Below are positions 9,186-16,171 of a stretch of DNA of 22,408 nucleotides, piece after piece. Both the position numbers and the translations under genes were made by a program. Below the pieces are notes generated by a model. It made no database searches. It was not told the DNA's origin and was given only the letters and a program-made list of their open reading frames with translations. Origin of the DNA: a virus. Each line of letters begins with the position of its first letter. Within the stretch, counting starts at the first letter, position 1. The stretch lies in the IMG/VR virus record IMGVR_UViG_3300045431_000814, positions 1-22,408 of that record; one strand, 5' to 3'.

Positions 9186-11013
9186 ACATTATAGGTCTAA
9201 ATGTTTCATTTTCAACTTTATCTTGTACTTTAGCCATATCAAAGAAAATTTTACTTGCCCAATTTCCCAACATAAGAGCTGTATATCTGTCTTTTCTAGC
9301 TCTGTGTGCGCTGGTATTTCGTTTAAGGTGTTGAGGCAAATCAAATGATTGGATTCCACGGCTTGTACTTCTTACTTCTATAAGATTGCATTCCTTTTTA
9401 GTACCATATATCATATCATCTTGATTTTCCACAAAATCTATCAAATTATCAAAACCAGTTGTTTCAATATTTAGATTCGAACCCGTGACTCTTCCAAAAG
9501 CTTCTCCATTAGCACATATACGGCTAGCAAACCATATCTTTTTATGATCTATAGATGCTTGTAGATATTCATTTCCTTTGCGTATGAAATCAGTAGTAAA
9601 CATCTGTTTAAAACAAATTCTTTTTGTTTCTTTATTGTATTGTCTTTTTGCATCTTTAATCATGCGATCATACTCAACGCTTTCAGTATCAGAGTTAACT
9701 TCAAAGAATTTTAATTCTATTCCAGACTTGCGGAATAATTCATTTTCATTTGCAGAATCAATAAACTGATAACCTGCATTATCAATGATAACCATATCTA
9801 CATTAAAGTTTGTCATAAGATAATGAAAGTATATTATATGATTCTTTAAATCTCCACCAGCTACAGCATAAGAATGTACAAGTATGCCATCTTTCTTTTC
9901 TTCATCCAATTCAATAATACTCATAGCAAAATAATCTGAGCTTGGACTATTACTAAAACTAGGATCAATAGCGAGTATATATTTTTTATCTTTATCGCCA
10001 TAAATTTTTGAAGTAGGAGAATCACCATCTGGTATAGTACATTCATGCATTTTTTTAGCTGAAAAATAACTATCACTACCATCTGTAAATTGAGCGCAAT
10101 ATTCTCTAAGAAATCCACTATGACTTAAGCCACCAGCTTGAGCTTCTTCAATAATTGTTTTATCAACCATTTCTTCTGGCAAAGCTTCGTATCCCATTTG
10201 GCTTACAAAGTATGTAGCATCTTTAACCGCTTCTTCAGAATAAATATTTGCAATCCACTCTTTGTATGTCTTGTAAAGGTTCTCGAATGTATAACTAGCA
10301 GAAGATAATGCTATCATCTTTGATTTATTTGGAAATACCATTCTGTCTTCTTCTTTCATTATACCTTCCTGTATAAGTTTATCTTCCATTTCTCTAATTT
10401 GAATACGCTCTTTCATATTCTGTGGCGCTACTAAGAATGGCATCAATACATTTTTAATGATATCTTCTGGTATAAGTAAAAACTCGTCAAGCACAAGAAC
10501 ATTAGCTCGAAAACCTCGGACTTTTTCACCATTGAGAGGAATAGCCACAATATTACCGCCATTAATCTCCCATTCAAATAGATCGTTTCTTTTGCTTTTA
10601 ATACCAAAAGCTTGTTGTAGTAATTGAGCTTCTTTGCTATTAACAATTTTTTCTAAGTTAGTAAAAATATTTCTAGCTGTTCGAAATGTTGGACCAGCAA
10701 TTAATATTTTTGAATTAGGTTCAAATATGCATTGTAAGAAACAATATACGCTTGCAATAAATGATTTAGAACATCCTCGGCCCCATACGCACATATTAAA
10801 ATTACGATTAAAAAAAGCTTTTAAATTAACTTCTTGATAAGGAGATAATTTTATTCCACTAATTAACTCCGTAGTTAATCCTAGATTTGCTCTTAAAAAT
10901 TTAGCTAAACTTACTTTAGCTTCTTTATCCAGCATGGGCCCTTTGATTTGCAATAACTGTTTATTGATGTCTATTAAATCTTTTCTAATATATTTTTCTG
11001 GACAATGCCACAT
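9181..11013 (-). CDS. terL: Terminase large subunit (packaging ATPase and nuclease)
   Basis: This 610-aa motor pumps DNA into the prohead and cuts concatemers. The ATPase half shows a Walker A-like GRGCSKS at 78-84, Walker B VLVLDE at 172-177 with the catalytic glutamate, and a coupling motif IALSSAS near 234-240. The RNase H-fold nuclease half shows metal-binding aspartates D350 (LAIDPSF), D411 (VIIDNAG) and probably D575 (RKDRYTAL). The P-loop has serine at position 82 where glycine is usual before the lysine. The start ATG lies 1 base from the stop of the upstream nuclease gene, so translation is coupled. The portal follows downstream. The packaging mode (headful or cos) cannot be decided from the sequence. 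Confidence 0.95.
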   Translation of the reverse strand: MWHCPEKYIRKDLIDINKQLLQIKGPMLDKEAKVSLAKFLRANLGLTTELISGIKLSPYQEVNLKAFFNRNFNMCVWGRGCSKSFIASVYCFLQCIFEPNSKILIAGPTFRTARNIFTNLEKIVNSKEAQLLQQAFGIKSKRNDLFEWEINGGNIVAIPLNGEKVRGFRANVLVLDEFLLIPEDIIKNVLMPFLVAPQNMKERIQIREMEDKLIQEGIMKEEDRMVFPNKSKMIALSSASYTFENLYKTYKEWIANIYSEEAVKDATYFVSQMGYEALPEEMVDKTIIEEAQAGGLSHSGFLREYCAQFTDGSDSYFSAKKMHECTIPDGDSPTSKIYGDKDKKYILAIDPSFSNSPSSDYFAMSIIELDEEKKDGILVHSYAVAGGDLKNHIIYFHYLMTNFNVDMVIIDNAGYQFIDSANENELFRKSGIELKFFEVNSDTESVEYDRMIKDAKRQYNKETKRICFKQMFTTDFIRKGNEYLQASIDHKKIWFASRICANGEAFGRVTGSNLNIETTGFDNLIDFVENQDDMIYGTKKECNLIEVRSTSRGIQSFDLPQHLKRNTSAHRARKDRYTALMLGNWASKIFFDMAKVQDKVENETFRPIML

Positions 11014-11014
11014 A

Positions 11015-11947
11015 CTAAATTATACCCAGATCAACTAATAATTGCAAATCATATTTTTTATGAAAGCAATTGCCAGTCAATATTTTGACAAGCAATTCAG
11101 AAGCCTTTCTTCTGCCATCAGCAAATACAAATTGTATATTATCATATCTTTGATTTAATTCTCTTACTCTATGAAATATAAACTCTGGAGTAGCTTTAAT
11201 CTTTTTGGATATATGAGGTAAATAATTAAATGAGAGAGAATCTGCTAAAGACTCTTCAATTAGTATTACAAGGTAGTAATTAGCGTTTTTAGCTCGTTCT
11301 ATCTCATTATTAAATCTATCGTAACCTGCACTCATAGTGCCGATGAAATCAGATAAATTCTTTCTTTCTATAGCTGTAAAGCAACACTTTTCAATATCAT
11401 TTAATGTATAGTCTCCAAAATCTAATTTAACTACTTGTTGCTGATATCTAAATCTTAAAGGATTTTGCTCTCTAGTATCAATCATTATTTGATATTTGTC
11501 AGATTCTTCAAATTTTAACTCTTCATTATTATATTTTTGAAATTTATTTTTCAAACCAATATCTTCACATATTTTATAATAATTTAATTTATATTTATTA
11601 AAAGTAACAATGGAGGGCATAATTAAAGACCTTAATTCTACTTGAGTTGGAGAATAAATAAGATTCTTTCTTTCTTTTCTTTTAAGCAGTAAACCTTTTA
11701 GAAACTCTTCTAACTTTTCTGGTTCTAAATTTTTTACATAAGCTTTTAGATTATTTTTATTATTAAAATCATCTATAAAATATTGATCTTTATTTTTAAA
11801 ATTAATCATCTCTCCAGACAAAATGTCATGTCTTGGATAATACTTTTGATAATATTTTGCAGTAGTTATTTTATGAGCTTTTAAATGCAGATGAAGAAAT
11901 TTATCTACTGCAAAAATTTCATTACAAATTTTACATTCAATTTGCAT
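11015..11947 (-). CDS. C2H2 zinc finger plus ERCC4/XPF-type nuclease
   Basis: This 310-aa protein combines two modules. Residues 5-25 form a C2H2 zinc finger with spacing C5-x2-C8-x12-H21-x3-H25. Residues about 152-235 carry an ERCC4-family nuclease core: D157 in MIDTRE, D179 in FGDYTL, the signature E194-R195-K196, and D200. That GD...ERKxxxD pattern is the metal-dependent active site of XPF/Mus81 enzymes, which cut branched or flapped DNA. The middle, 45-150, is lysine-rich and unassigned, and no helicase or tandem HhH domain is obvious. It sits 1 base from both terL and the 359-aa gene, so it is part of the packaging operon. It may resolve branches in replicating concatemers before packaging, like T4 endonuclease VII; this is inference. 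Confidence 0.85.
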   Translation of the reverse strand: MQIECKICNEIFAVDKFLHLHLKAHKITTAKYYQKYYPRHDILSGEMINFKNKDQYFIDDFNNKNNLKAYVKNLEPEKLEEFLKGLLLKRKERKNLIYSPTQVELRSLIMPSIVTFNKYKLNYYKICEDIGLKNKFQKYNNEELKFEESDKYQIMIDTREQNPLRFRYQQQVVKLDFGDYTLNDIEKCCFTAIERKNLSDFIGTMSAGYDRFNNEIERAKNANYYLVILIEESLADSLSFNYLPHISKKIKATPEFIFHRVRELNQRYDNIQFVFADGRRKASELLVKILTGNCFHKKYDLQLLVDLGII

Positions 11948-11948
11948 T

Positions 11949-13028
11949 TCAGCCGTTCAAGACTTCATCCTTAGATATACCCATAATTCTAGCTTTAACT
12001 TCATCTATGGTACTTAGTCTTTCTACTTCTTTAGCAAGCAATTCTTTACGCATCTCTGCTAATCGGATCATTTCTTTTCTACTTTCTTCTTCTTTCCAAA
12101 GTTCAACAAGATTTAATATTGATGCATTTTCTTTTACTTGCCTACTTAATCTTTCGCTTCGTTTTACTTTAAGATCGCTTAAAAGTTTCTGTTGTCTAGT
12201 AACAGATTGATTATATTCATTTCGAGCAGTGCTAATAGCTTCTACGAGAGACATTGAAATTCTATCTCCAGATTCTACAGCTTGATCAAGTTGTAACTGA
12301 AGAGCTTGGATTGTTTCTTGTATATTAGATGATATAACCACCTCTGTAGCAAGAACAATATATTGATCTACTTCCTCTTGAGTAAGATCATTTTTATCAA
12401 AAGTGTATCTTATAAAACTACTCTCAAATAATTCTCTTTCACTTTCGTCCTGATACGTATTAATTTGATGTAAAAAGCGATACGTATGAAGATATCCAAT
12501 TAAAGATTGTATATCTCTTTTTTGTTTTCCTGTTAATTTAGCCTCATCAATACCTTCATGAACATATTTATTAATTCTAGCTAAACATCTATTTTGGGTT
12601 GTTGGAGGTTTATAATTTCCTTCTGGTATTTCATTAGGATTAGAATATACTATTTTAGTATCTAAAGTTTTAATATATTCGCCCACAGTTCTTGTTTCTT
12701 GGTTTAAATTTGTAAGATCATTATTTTTAAATATTATTCTAGCCATCTCTACAGCTGTCATTGTGGAGCAATTATTACTTACATATTCTTTTTGCTCTTC
12801 AGTAAGCTCAATTAATCCTTTAGCTTCATATTCATGGCTTTTTTTTGGAATGATCTGTCTTGAAGCAAGATAATTTTTAATTAATTTGCCTTGCTGACTT
12901 CGACCATCAAATCCTTCTCCAAATATTAATTTAGTTAATTCTGCAAGAGAAGGAGGATTAGAAGGTCTAGAATTCCATTCATCAAGAATTTTCTTTTTAT
13001 GATCATCTGTTAAAATTACATCATTCAT
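11949..13028 (-). CDS. Duplicated helical domain plus coiled coil; candidate small terminase
   Basis: I do not recognise this 359-aa protein by family. Its N-terminus contains two related units, residues about 5-60 and 73-128. Each begins I/E-L-T-x-x-x-K, continues with a helix containing LAELTKLIF or AVEMARIIF, and ends with a YL/YI segment, like a tandem helix-turn-helix pair. The C-terminal part, about 235-350, is rich in Q, E, R and K with heptad-like leucines and is probably a long coiled coil. HTH plus oligomerising helices, together with a place two genes upstream of terL, fits a small terminase subunit. A scaffold or DNA-binding regulator is also possible. Its ATG overlaps the sigma-factor stop as ATGA, and it ends 1 base before the nuclease gene. 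Confidence 0.55.
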   Translation of the reverse strand: MNDVILTDDHKKKILDEWNSRPSNPPSLAELTKLIFGEGFDGRSQQGKLIKNYLASRQIIPKKSHEYEAKGLIELTEEQKEYVSNNCSTMTAVEMARIIFKNNDLTNLNQETRTVGEYIKTLDTKIVYSNPNEIPEGNYKPPTTQNRCLARINKYVHEGIDEAKLTGKQKRDIQSLIGYLHTYRFLHQINTYQDESERELFESSFIRYTFDKNDLTQEEVDQYIVLATEVVISSNIQETIQALQLQLDQAVESGDRISMSLVEAISTARNEYNQSVTRQQKLLSDLKVKRSERLSRQVKENASILNLVELWKEEESRKEMIRLAEMRKELLAKEVERLSTIDEVKARIMGISKDEVLNG

Positions 13029-13702
13029 TGAATGTCTATTTCATCGCTATAAATATATTTTTTTACTTTTGTCATTATAGTTTTTTTAATATTCTGTACT
13101 TGCTTATATCCAGGAGCACGATTTTTTTCATTAGTTTTGTAACCCATGCTTGCAGCGACTTGATCTTCATCCTTGTGTTCAATATATAAAAGTTTATATA
13201 CTTTCCATTCAGTTGGTTTTAATACTTGCTGCATTTTACGATGGATGTTATTTGCACTCTCTTCAATATTAATTTTACCATCTTGCATCTCATGAACTTC
13301 TTTAGTATGATTTTCTAAAGCGAGTGGTAATTTAGTATCATGCGCGTTCTTCTTATTCTTTTCCCAAGCAGCATAAAGTGGACAAGCATTACATTGTTTG
13401 CCATAAATATTACAATGTTCCTCATTTTCTGCAGCTGCACACTTTAAACATGGACGAGAATAATTTCCGTAATTATTACGAATAAGATTTTTGATTTGAT
13501 TACTAACAATTCTATTAATCCAAGGAGCAAGTGGCTGTTTTGGATCATACATATTCCATTTTTTATGTATATGTATTCTTAAAATTTGTGCAACATCATC
13601 AAAGTCCATCCAAGCAAGTGATGTTAAATTCCACTTATGCTTTCGCTTGTAGATTTCAGTATTTATTTCGTTGAATTTATTTTCAAATGTTGGTTTTTTC
13701 AC
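13025..13702 (-). CDS. Phage RNA polymerase sigma factor with cysteine-cluster insertion
   Basis: This 225-aa sigma-70-type factor would direct host RNA polymerase to phage promoters. Region 2 spans about 30-76 (FDDVAQILRI, then PLAPWINRIVSNQIKNLIRN, the region 2.3/2.4-like helix). Region 4 spans about 160-215 (LKPTEWKVYKLLY, then a helix-turn-helix). Between them lie five cysteines, C85-x2-C88-x8-C97-x6-C104-x2-C107, a probable zinc-binding module unusual in sigma factors. The start is GTG at 13702, overlapping the zinc-ribbon gene as GTGA; its stop overlaps the next gene as ATGA. Its place in the packaging operon suggests late-gene control analogous to T4 gp55, and TATAAATA or TGTAAATA elements are candidate targets. 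The link is inferred. Confidence 0.78.
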   Translation of the reverse strand: MKKPTFENKFNEINTEIYKRKHKWNLTSLAWMDFDDVAQILRIHIHKKWNMYDPKQPLAPWINRIVSNQIKNLIRNNYGNYSRPCLKCAAAENEEHCNIYGKQCNACPLYAAWEKNKKNAHDTKLPLALENHTKEVHEMQDGKINIEESANNIHRKMQQVLKPTEWKVYKLLYIEHKDEDQVAASMGYKTNEKNRAPGYKQVQNIKKTIMTKVKKYIYSDEIDIQ

Positions 13703-14070
13703 GCATCTTCTGGTTCTTCATCAGAAGCTTGATAATTTTGATTTCCTCTGCGTAAAGTACCTGCTTCTTTTTGAAATTGTTTTAGAAATTCTTCTTTAGA
13801 AAGATTTTCATCTGTCTGCCTAAAATCAATATTAACCTTTTCCCCTTTAGCTAAATCTTTTAGTTTTTCGCCTCTAGGTTTTTGTATTTCTATATCCCAA
13901 TTTAAATTGCTGACTCTTGGTCTAGACTCTTGAATAATTTTTATTTGCGGTTGTGCACTAATTTGTACTTTTCCAGAAGCTATATTTGCTCCACATTTTT
14001 GACAAAAATTGGGTTTAACATCATTATATTGGATTAGATTACCGCAATTACTACAATATATTTTTGGCAT
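13699..14070 (-). CDS. Zinc-ribbon protein with disordered tail
   Basis: This 123-aa protein begins with a rubredoxin-like zinc ribbon: C6-x2-C9 in YCSNCG and C23-x2-C26 in FCQKCG. The rest is low in hydrophobic residues, rich in K, E, Q and N, and probably disordered, with a possible helix near 90-110 and an acidic end (DEEPEDA). The gene overlaps the downstream sigma factor by 4 bases, so the two products are made together. One idea is an accessory factor for the sigma factor or for RNA polymerase; a DNA- or protein-binding adaptor for packaging is equally possible. A TATAAT hexamer lies 7 bases before the ATG and no Shine-Dalgarno is seen. Confidence 0.7.
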   Translation of the reverse strand: MPKIYCSNCGNLIQYNDVKPNFCQKCGANIASGKVQISAQPQIKIIQESRPRVSNLNWDIEIQKPRGEKLKDLAKGEKVNIDFRQTDENLSKEEFLKQFQKEAGTLRRGNQNYQASDEEPEDA

Positions 14071-14077
14071 ATGTAAG

Positions 14078-14083
14078 ATTATA
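14078..14083 (-). promoter_or_regulatory. Candidate -10 box TATAAT before zinc-ribbon operon
   Basis: The minus strand has a perfect TATAAT hexamer 7 bases before the ATG at 14070, in the 46-base gap after phoH. Transcripts would begin at or next to the start codon. No good -35 box was found. An alternative upstream element, CGTAAATA at 14118-14125, overlaps the end of phoH and would give a leader of about 40 bases. Confidence 0.35.
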
Positions 14084-14116
14084 GGTTCTAAATATACTTT
14101 TTTCTAATTTTAAACT

Positions 14117-14860
14117 TTATTTACGTGTACTGTTCTTGGCAGATAGTTCTTCAAATTTTTCAATAATATAGCCAAGAATATCATTTCTCATAATATCATC
14201 TGTACCAAATTTAAATGTATATATTCCCTTATCTTTACTTTTCTTATCATCAAATAAATTATATATATTTTCAAAACCACTATTTTTAATATCTGATTGT
14301 CTAATGTCGCCAATTAGTATTAATTTACTAAATCTACCCATTCTCGTAGTTATTAATAGTAGATCATGTATACTTAAATTTTGAGCTTCGTCACATATTA
14401 TATAACTGGCATTTATGCTTAATCCTCTAAGGAATCCTACGGGAAGACCCTTTACTCTTTCTTCCCTTAATAATCTCTCAACTTGTTGTTTTGGCAATAA
14501 TTCATGTAATTTATCCATTAATGGTTGTAAATATGGGTCTAACTTGCTATGCAGATCGCCTTTTAAAAATCCAAGATTGTGGGTAGAACTCTCTACTGGA
14601 TTACGTATATAGAAAATCTCGCCTATTTTCTTATCACTAAGGGTTTTTAAAGCAGAATATACAGATAATAAACTCTTAGCTGTGCCCGCTGGTCCCTTAC
14701 AGAATACGACTTTTGTTTCTTTATTCTGTATTAATTCTATGAATTTTTTTTGGTTATGAGTCCATTGTAATTCGCGAACATCTAAAAAACCTTCAATTTT
14801 ATCTCTTTGAGGAACTATTGGCGACTTGTCTTGTGACTTTTGCTTGTGTTTTTTAGACAT
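14117..14860 (-). CDS. phoH: PhoH-like P-loop ATPase
   Basis: This 247-aa protein matches the PhoH family, related to the superfamily 1 helicase ATPase core. Walker A is GPAGTAKS at 56-63, Walker B with the catalytic acidic pair is IICDEAQN at 154-161, and a sensor-like IGDIRQSD follows at 183-190. The N-terminal 20 residues are lysine-rich and probably disordered. PhoH genes are very common in marine phages, and their function there is unsettled; RNA metabolism and phosphate-stress roles have been proposed. No pho-box was identified here. The gene diverges from the 213-aa gene across 56 bases holding paired promoter-like elements. Downstream lies the zinc-ribbon and sigma operon, possibly by read-through. 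Confidence 0.92.
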   Translation of the reverse strand: MSKKHKQKSQDKSPIVPQRDKIEGFLDVRELQWTHNQKKFIELIQNKETKVVFCKGPAGTAKSLLSVYSALKTLSDKKIGEIFYIRNPVESSTHNLGFLKGDLHSKLDPYLQPLMDKLHELLPKQQVERLLREERVKGLPVGFLRGLSINASYIICDEAQNLSIHDLLLITTRMGRFSKLILIGDIRQSDIKNSGFENIYNLFDDKKSKDKGIYTFKFGTDDIMRNDILGYIIEKFEELSAKNSTRK

Positions 14861-14875
14861 TAAACTTTATATTCA

Positions 14876-14908
14876 TATTTACACGAAATACTAAATAATG
14901 TGTAAATA
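14876..14908. promoter_or_regulatory. Paired divergent promoter elements, perfect inverted repeat
   Basis: TATTTACAC at 14876-14884 and GTGTAAATA at 14900-14908 are exact reverse complements separated by 15 bases. Read outward, each strand therefore carries GTGTAAATA facing its own gene: 15 bases before the phoH ATG and 8 bases before the ATG at 14917. TGTAAATA differs from the T4 late consensus TATAAATA at one base. It could be two back-to-back promoters or one operator for a dimeric regulator. Confidence 0.55.
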
Positions 14909-14916
14909 AATTAACG

Positions 14917-15558
14917 ATGGCATTTTTAAACGCTAACATACCCCCGATTGAATGTTTTGTTCGCGGAAATTACTTAAGAAATCAAAAGGATTCTCACGAT
15001 AAATATTTTTCATGCCTAATCTTTGGAGTCACTAGTCTGCCAAGTCAAGTACCACTTTTTAATTTTTTGATGGAAGACGGTGGGATTTGGTGGCATGCAC
15101 CTATTAGTGCGTTTTGCACAAAAGAAGGAACACTAGAGCAAGATCTTCATGAATTAGAACTATGGGATAGTTTTAGCTATCATATAGCCGTAACAAAATT
15201 CTCATTATTACAAAATAAAAAAATTAAATTTTTAGCTAGAAGTGGCAAAGAATATTTAGGAACCTATTTATTTACTTTAGATTGGGCTCATAGTGATTTC
15301 AATGAACTCAATTTTGGATTTAGTGAAAATCCTGGACAACATAAATGTGGGCATGTAATACAATTAGATAATGGTAATTTTGGAATACAGCCTAATAATA
15401 GAATCAAAGTATATGATCCAAATTATGTTACAAAACAAGGCCAAAATTTAATAGAGCGTAAAGTCAATAGTGAGATTTATACCGTAGAGAATTGCCCAAA
15501 ATGGGTAACAGAAGATAATGATAACTATGAGTATAAAATAGAGGAGGTAAAAGAATGA
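14917..15558 (+). CDS. Conserved large-phage protein, function unknown
   Basis: This 213-aa protein opens MAFLNANIPPIECFVRGNYL and is rich in aromatic residues. Recognisable blocks are MEDGGIWWHAPI near residue 52, LWDSFSYH near 82, FTLDWAHSD near 120, and PGQHKCGHVIQLDNGNFGIQPNNRI near 139-163. I recall proteins with these blocks in many large phages, always without assigned function; the conservation suggests a structural or essential role. The fold is probably mostly beta, and no catalytic motif is evident, although the H/C/H cluster in QHKCGH could bind metal. It heads a two-gene plus-strand unit. The start follows GTGTAAATA by 8 bases, with no Shine-Dalgarno. The last codons overlap the next start as ATGA. 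Confidence 0.78.
   Translation: MAFLNANIPPIECFVRGNYLRNQKDSHDKYFSCLIFGVTSLPSQVPLFNFLMEDGGIWWHAPISAFCTKEGTLEQDLHELELWDSFSYHIAVTKFSLLQNKKIKFLARSGKEYLGTYLFTLDWAHSDFNELNFGFSENPGQHKCGHVIQLDNGNFGIQPNNRIKVYDPNYVTKQGQNLIERKVNSEIYTVENCPKWVTEDNDNYEYKIEEVKE
15541..15547 (+). promoter_or_regulatory. Strong ribosome binding site GAGGAGG
   Basis: GAGGAGG lies 7 bases before the ATG at 15555, inside the end of the preceding gene. It is the strongest Shine-Dalgarno site noticed in the window and confirms this start. It contrasts with the absence of such sites before genes that lead transcription units. Confidence 0.85.
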
Positions 15559-15818
15559 ATAAACAAATCAAAGTAACAAATAAGAATATTAAAGAAGGCG
15601 AATTAGCTAATCCAGAAAATTGTGCAATAGCTCGTTCTCTTAAAGATAATATTCGTAATCTAAAAACTGTTTCTGTTTTAGCAGATCACATTAAGATTAG
15701 TCTTAATAATGGTAAATCTTATCATGCTGAAATCCCAAAAGAAGGAACAAATTTTATCAAAAGATTTGATAGAGGACAAGCAGTAAGTAAGCTAGAATTA
15801 GATTTAAATTTTGTTTAA
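15555..15818 (+). CDS. Small conserved phage protein, function unknown
   Basis: This 87-aa protein has the layout IKVTNKNIKEGE, then CAIARSLKDN near residue 23, then a region around 41-60 (ADHIKISLNNGKSYHAEIP), ending FIKRFDRGQAVSKLELDLNF. I recognise this as a small protein type scattered through phages and some bacteria, with a similar first strand, a conserved Cys/Ile/Ala block and a final FDxG motif. No function is known to me. The gene is coupled to the 213-aa gene by ATGA overlap and a strong ribosome site. Its stop is 2 bases from the convergent 116-aa gene's stop, and only a weak AT hairpin lies there, so no clear terminator separates them. Confidence 0.72.
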   Translation: MNKQIKVTNKNIKEGELANPENCAIARSLKDNIRNLKTVSVLADHIKISLNNGKSYHAEIPKEGTNFIKRFDRGQAVSKLELDLNFV

Positions 15819-15820
15819 AT

Positions 15821-16171
15821 TTAATCCTTAAACATCTCTGGATGTTTTTTGCCTTTACGCTTTTTGCTCCAGTCATCCCAATACTTCTTCTTGACTGGAT
15901 CTTTTCCGTACATCTTTTTCCTAGCCTCAGATAATTCTTTGCTCTGATCAAAAAGATCTCCTAAAGTACCTCTCTTATTCTTGGTCTTTTCTGAAAATGT
16001 TTTAGAATCTGTTGATGAATCCATCTTTGTATCTACGCCCATCTGTGGGACAGTATATACTCTAAGCCATTTAACTCCTTTGTTATCAATATACTCATGG
16101 ACATCATGAATACTTTGAATAATACTTTTAACTTCTTCAGTATCTGGATTCTGATAGAGATACTCAGGCAT
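15821..16171 (-). CDS. FmdB-like small phage protein lacking the zinc cysteines
   Basis: This 116-aa protein starts MPEYLYQNPDTEEV, like the FmdB zinc-ribbon family's MPTYEY opening, but the expected CxxC pairs are absent. It continues VHEYIDNKGVKWLRVYTVPQ and ends with a highly basic, disordered tail (about 70-116; KKMYGKDPVKKKYWDDWSKKRKGKK). I recall similar proteins in cyanophages and other marine phages, where they are annotated as FmdB-like or hypothetical. The basic tail could bind DNA, RNA or an acidic partner. The gene overlaps the glycosyltransferase stop by 8 bases and is last in the minus-strand run from 19223. The lost zinc site suggests it no longer acts as a metal-binding regulator. 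Confidence 0.68.
   Translation of the reverse strand: MPEYLYQNPDTEEVKSIIQSIHDVHEYIDNKGVKWLRVYTVPQMGVDTKMDSSTDSKTFSEKTKNKRGTLGDLFDQSKELSEARKKMYGKDPVKKKYWDDWSKKRKGKKHPEMFKD

Noticed and set aside
14118-14125. CGTAAATA at the end of phoH as the promoter of the zinc-ribbon operon
   Set aside because: It overlaps the final phoH codons and stop and lacks the GTG prefix; kept only as an alternative to the TATAAT at 14078-14083.
15804-15824. Hairpin TTAAATT/AATTTAA at the convergent junction, as a terminator
   Set aside because: The 7-bp stem is purely A and T and lacks a GC-rich core; it also overlaps both stop codons.
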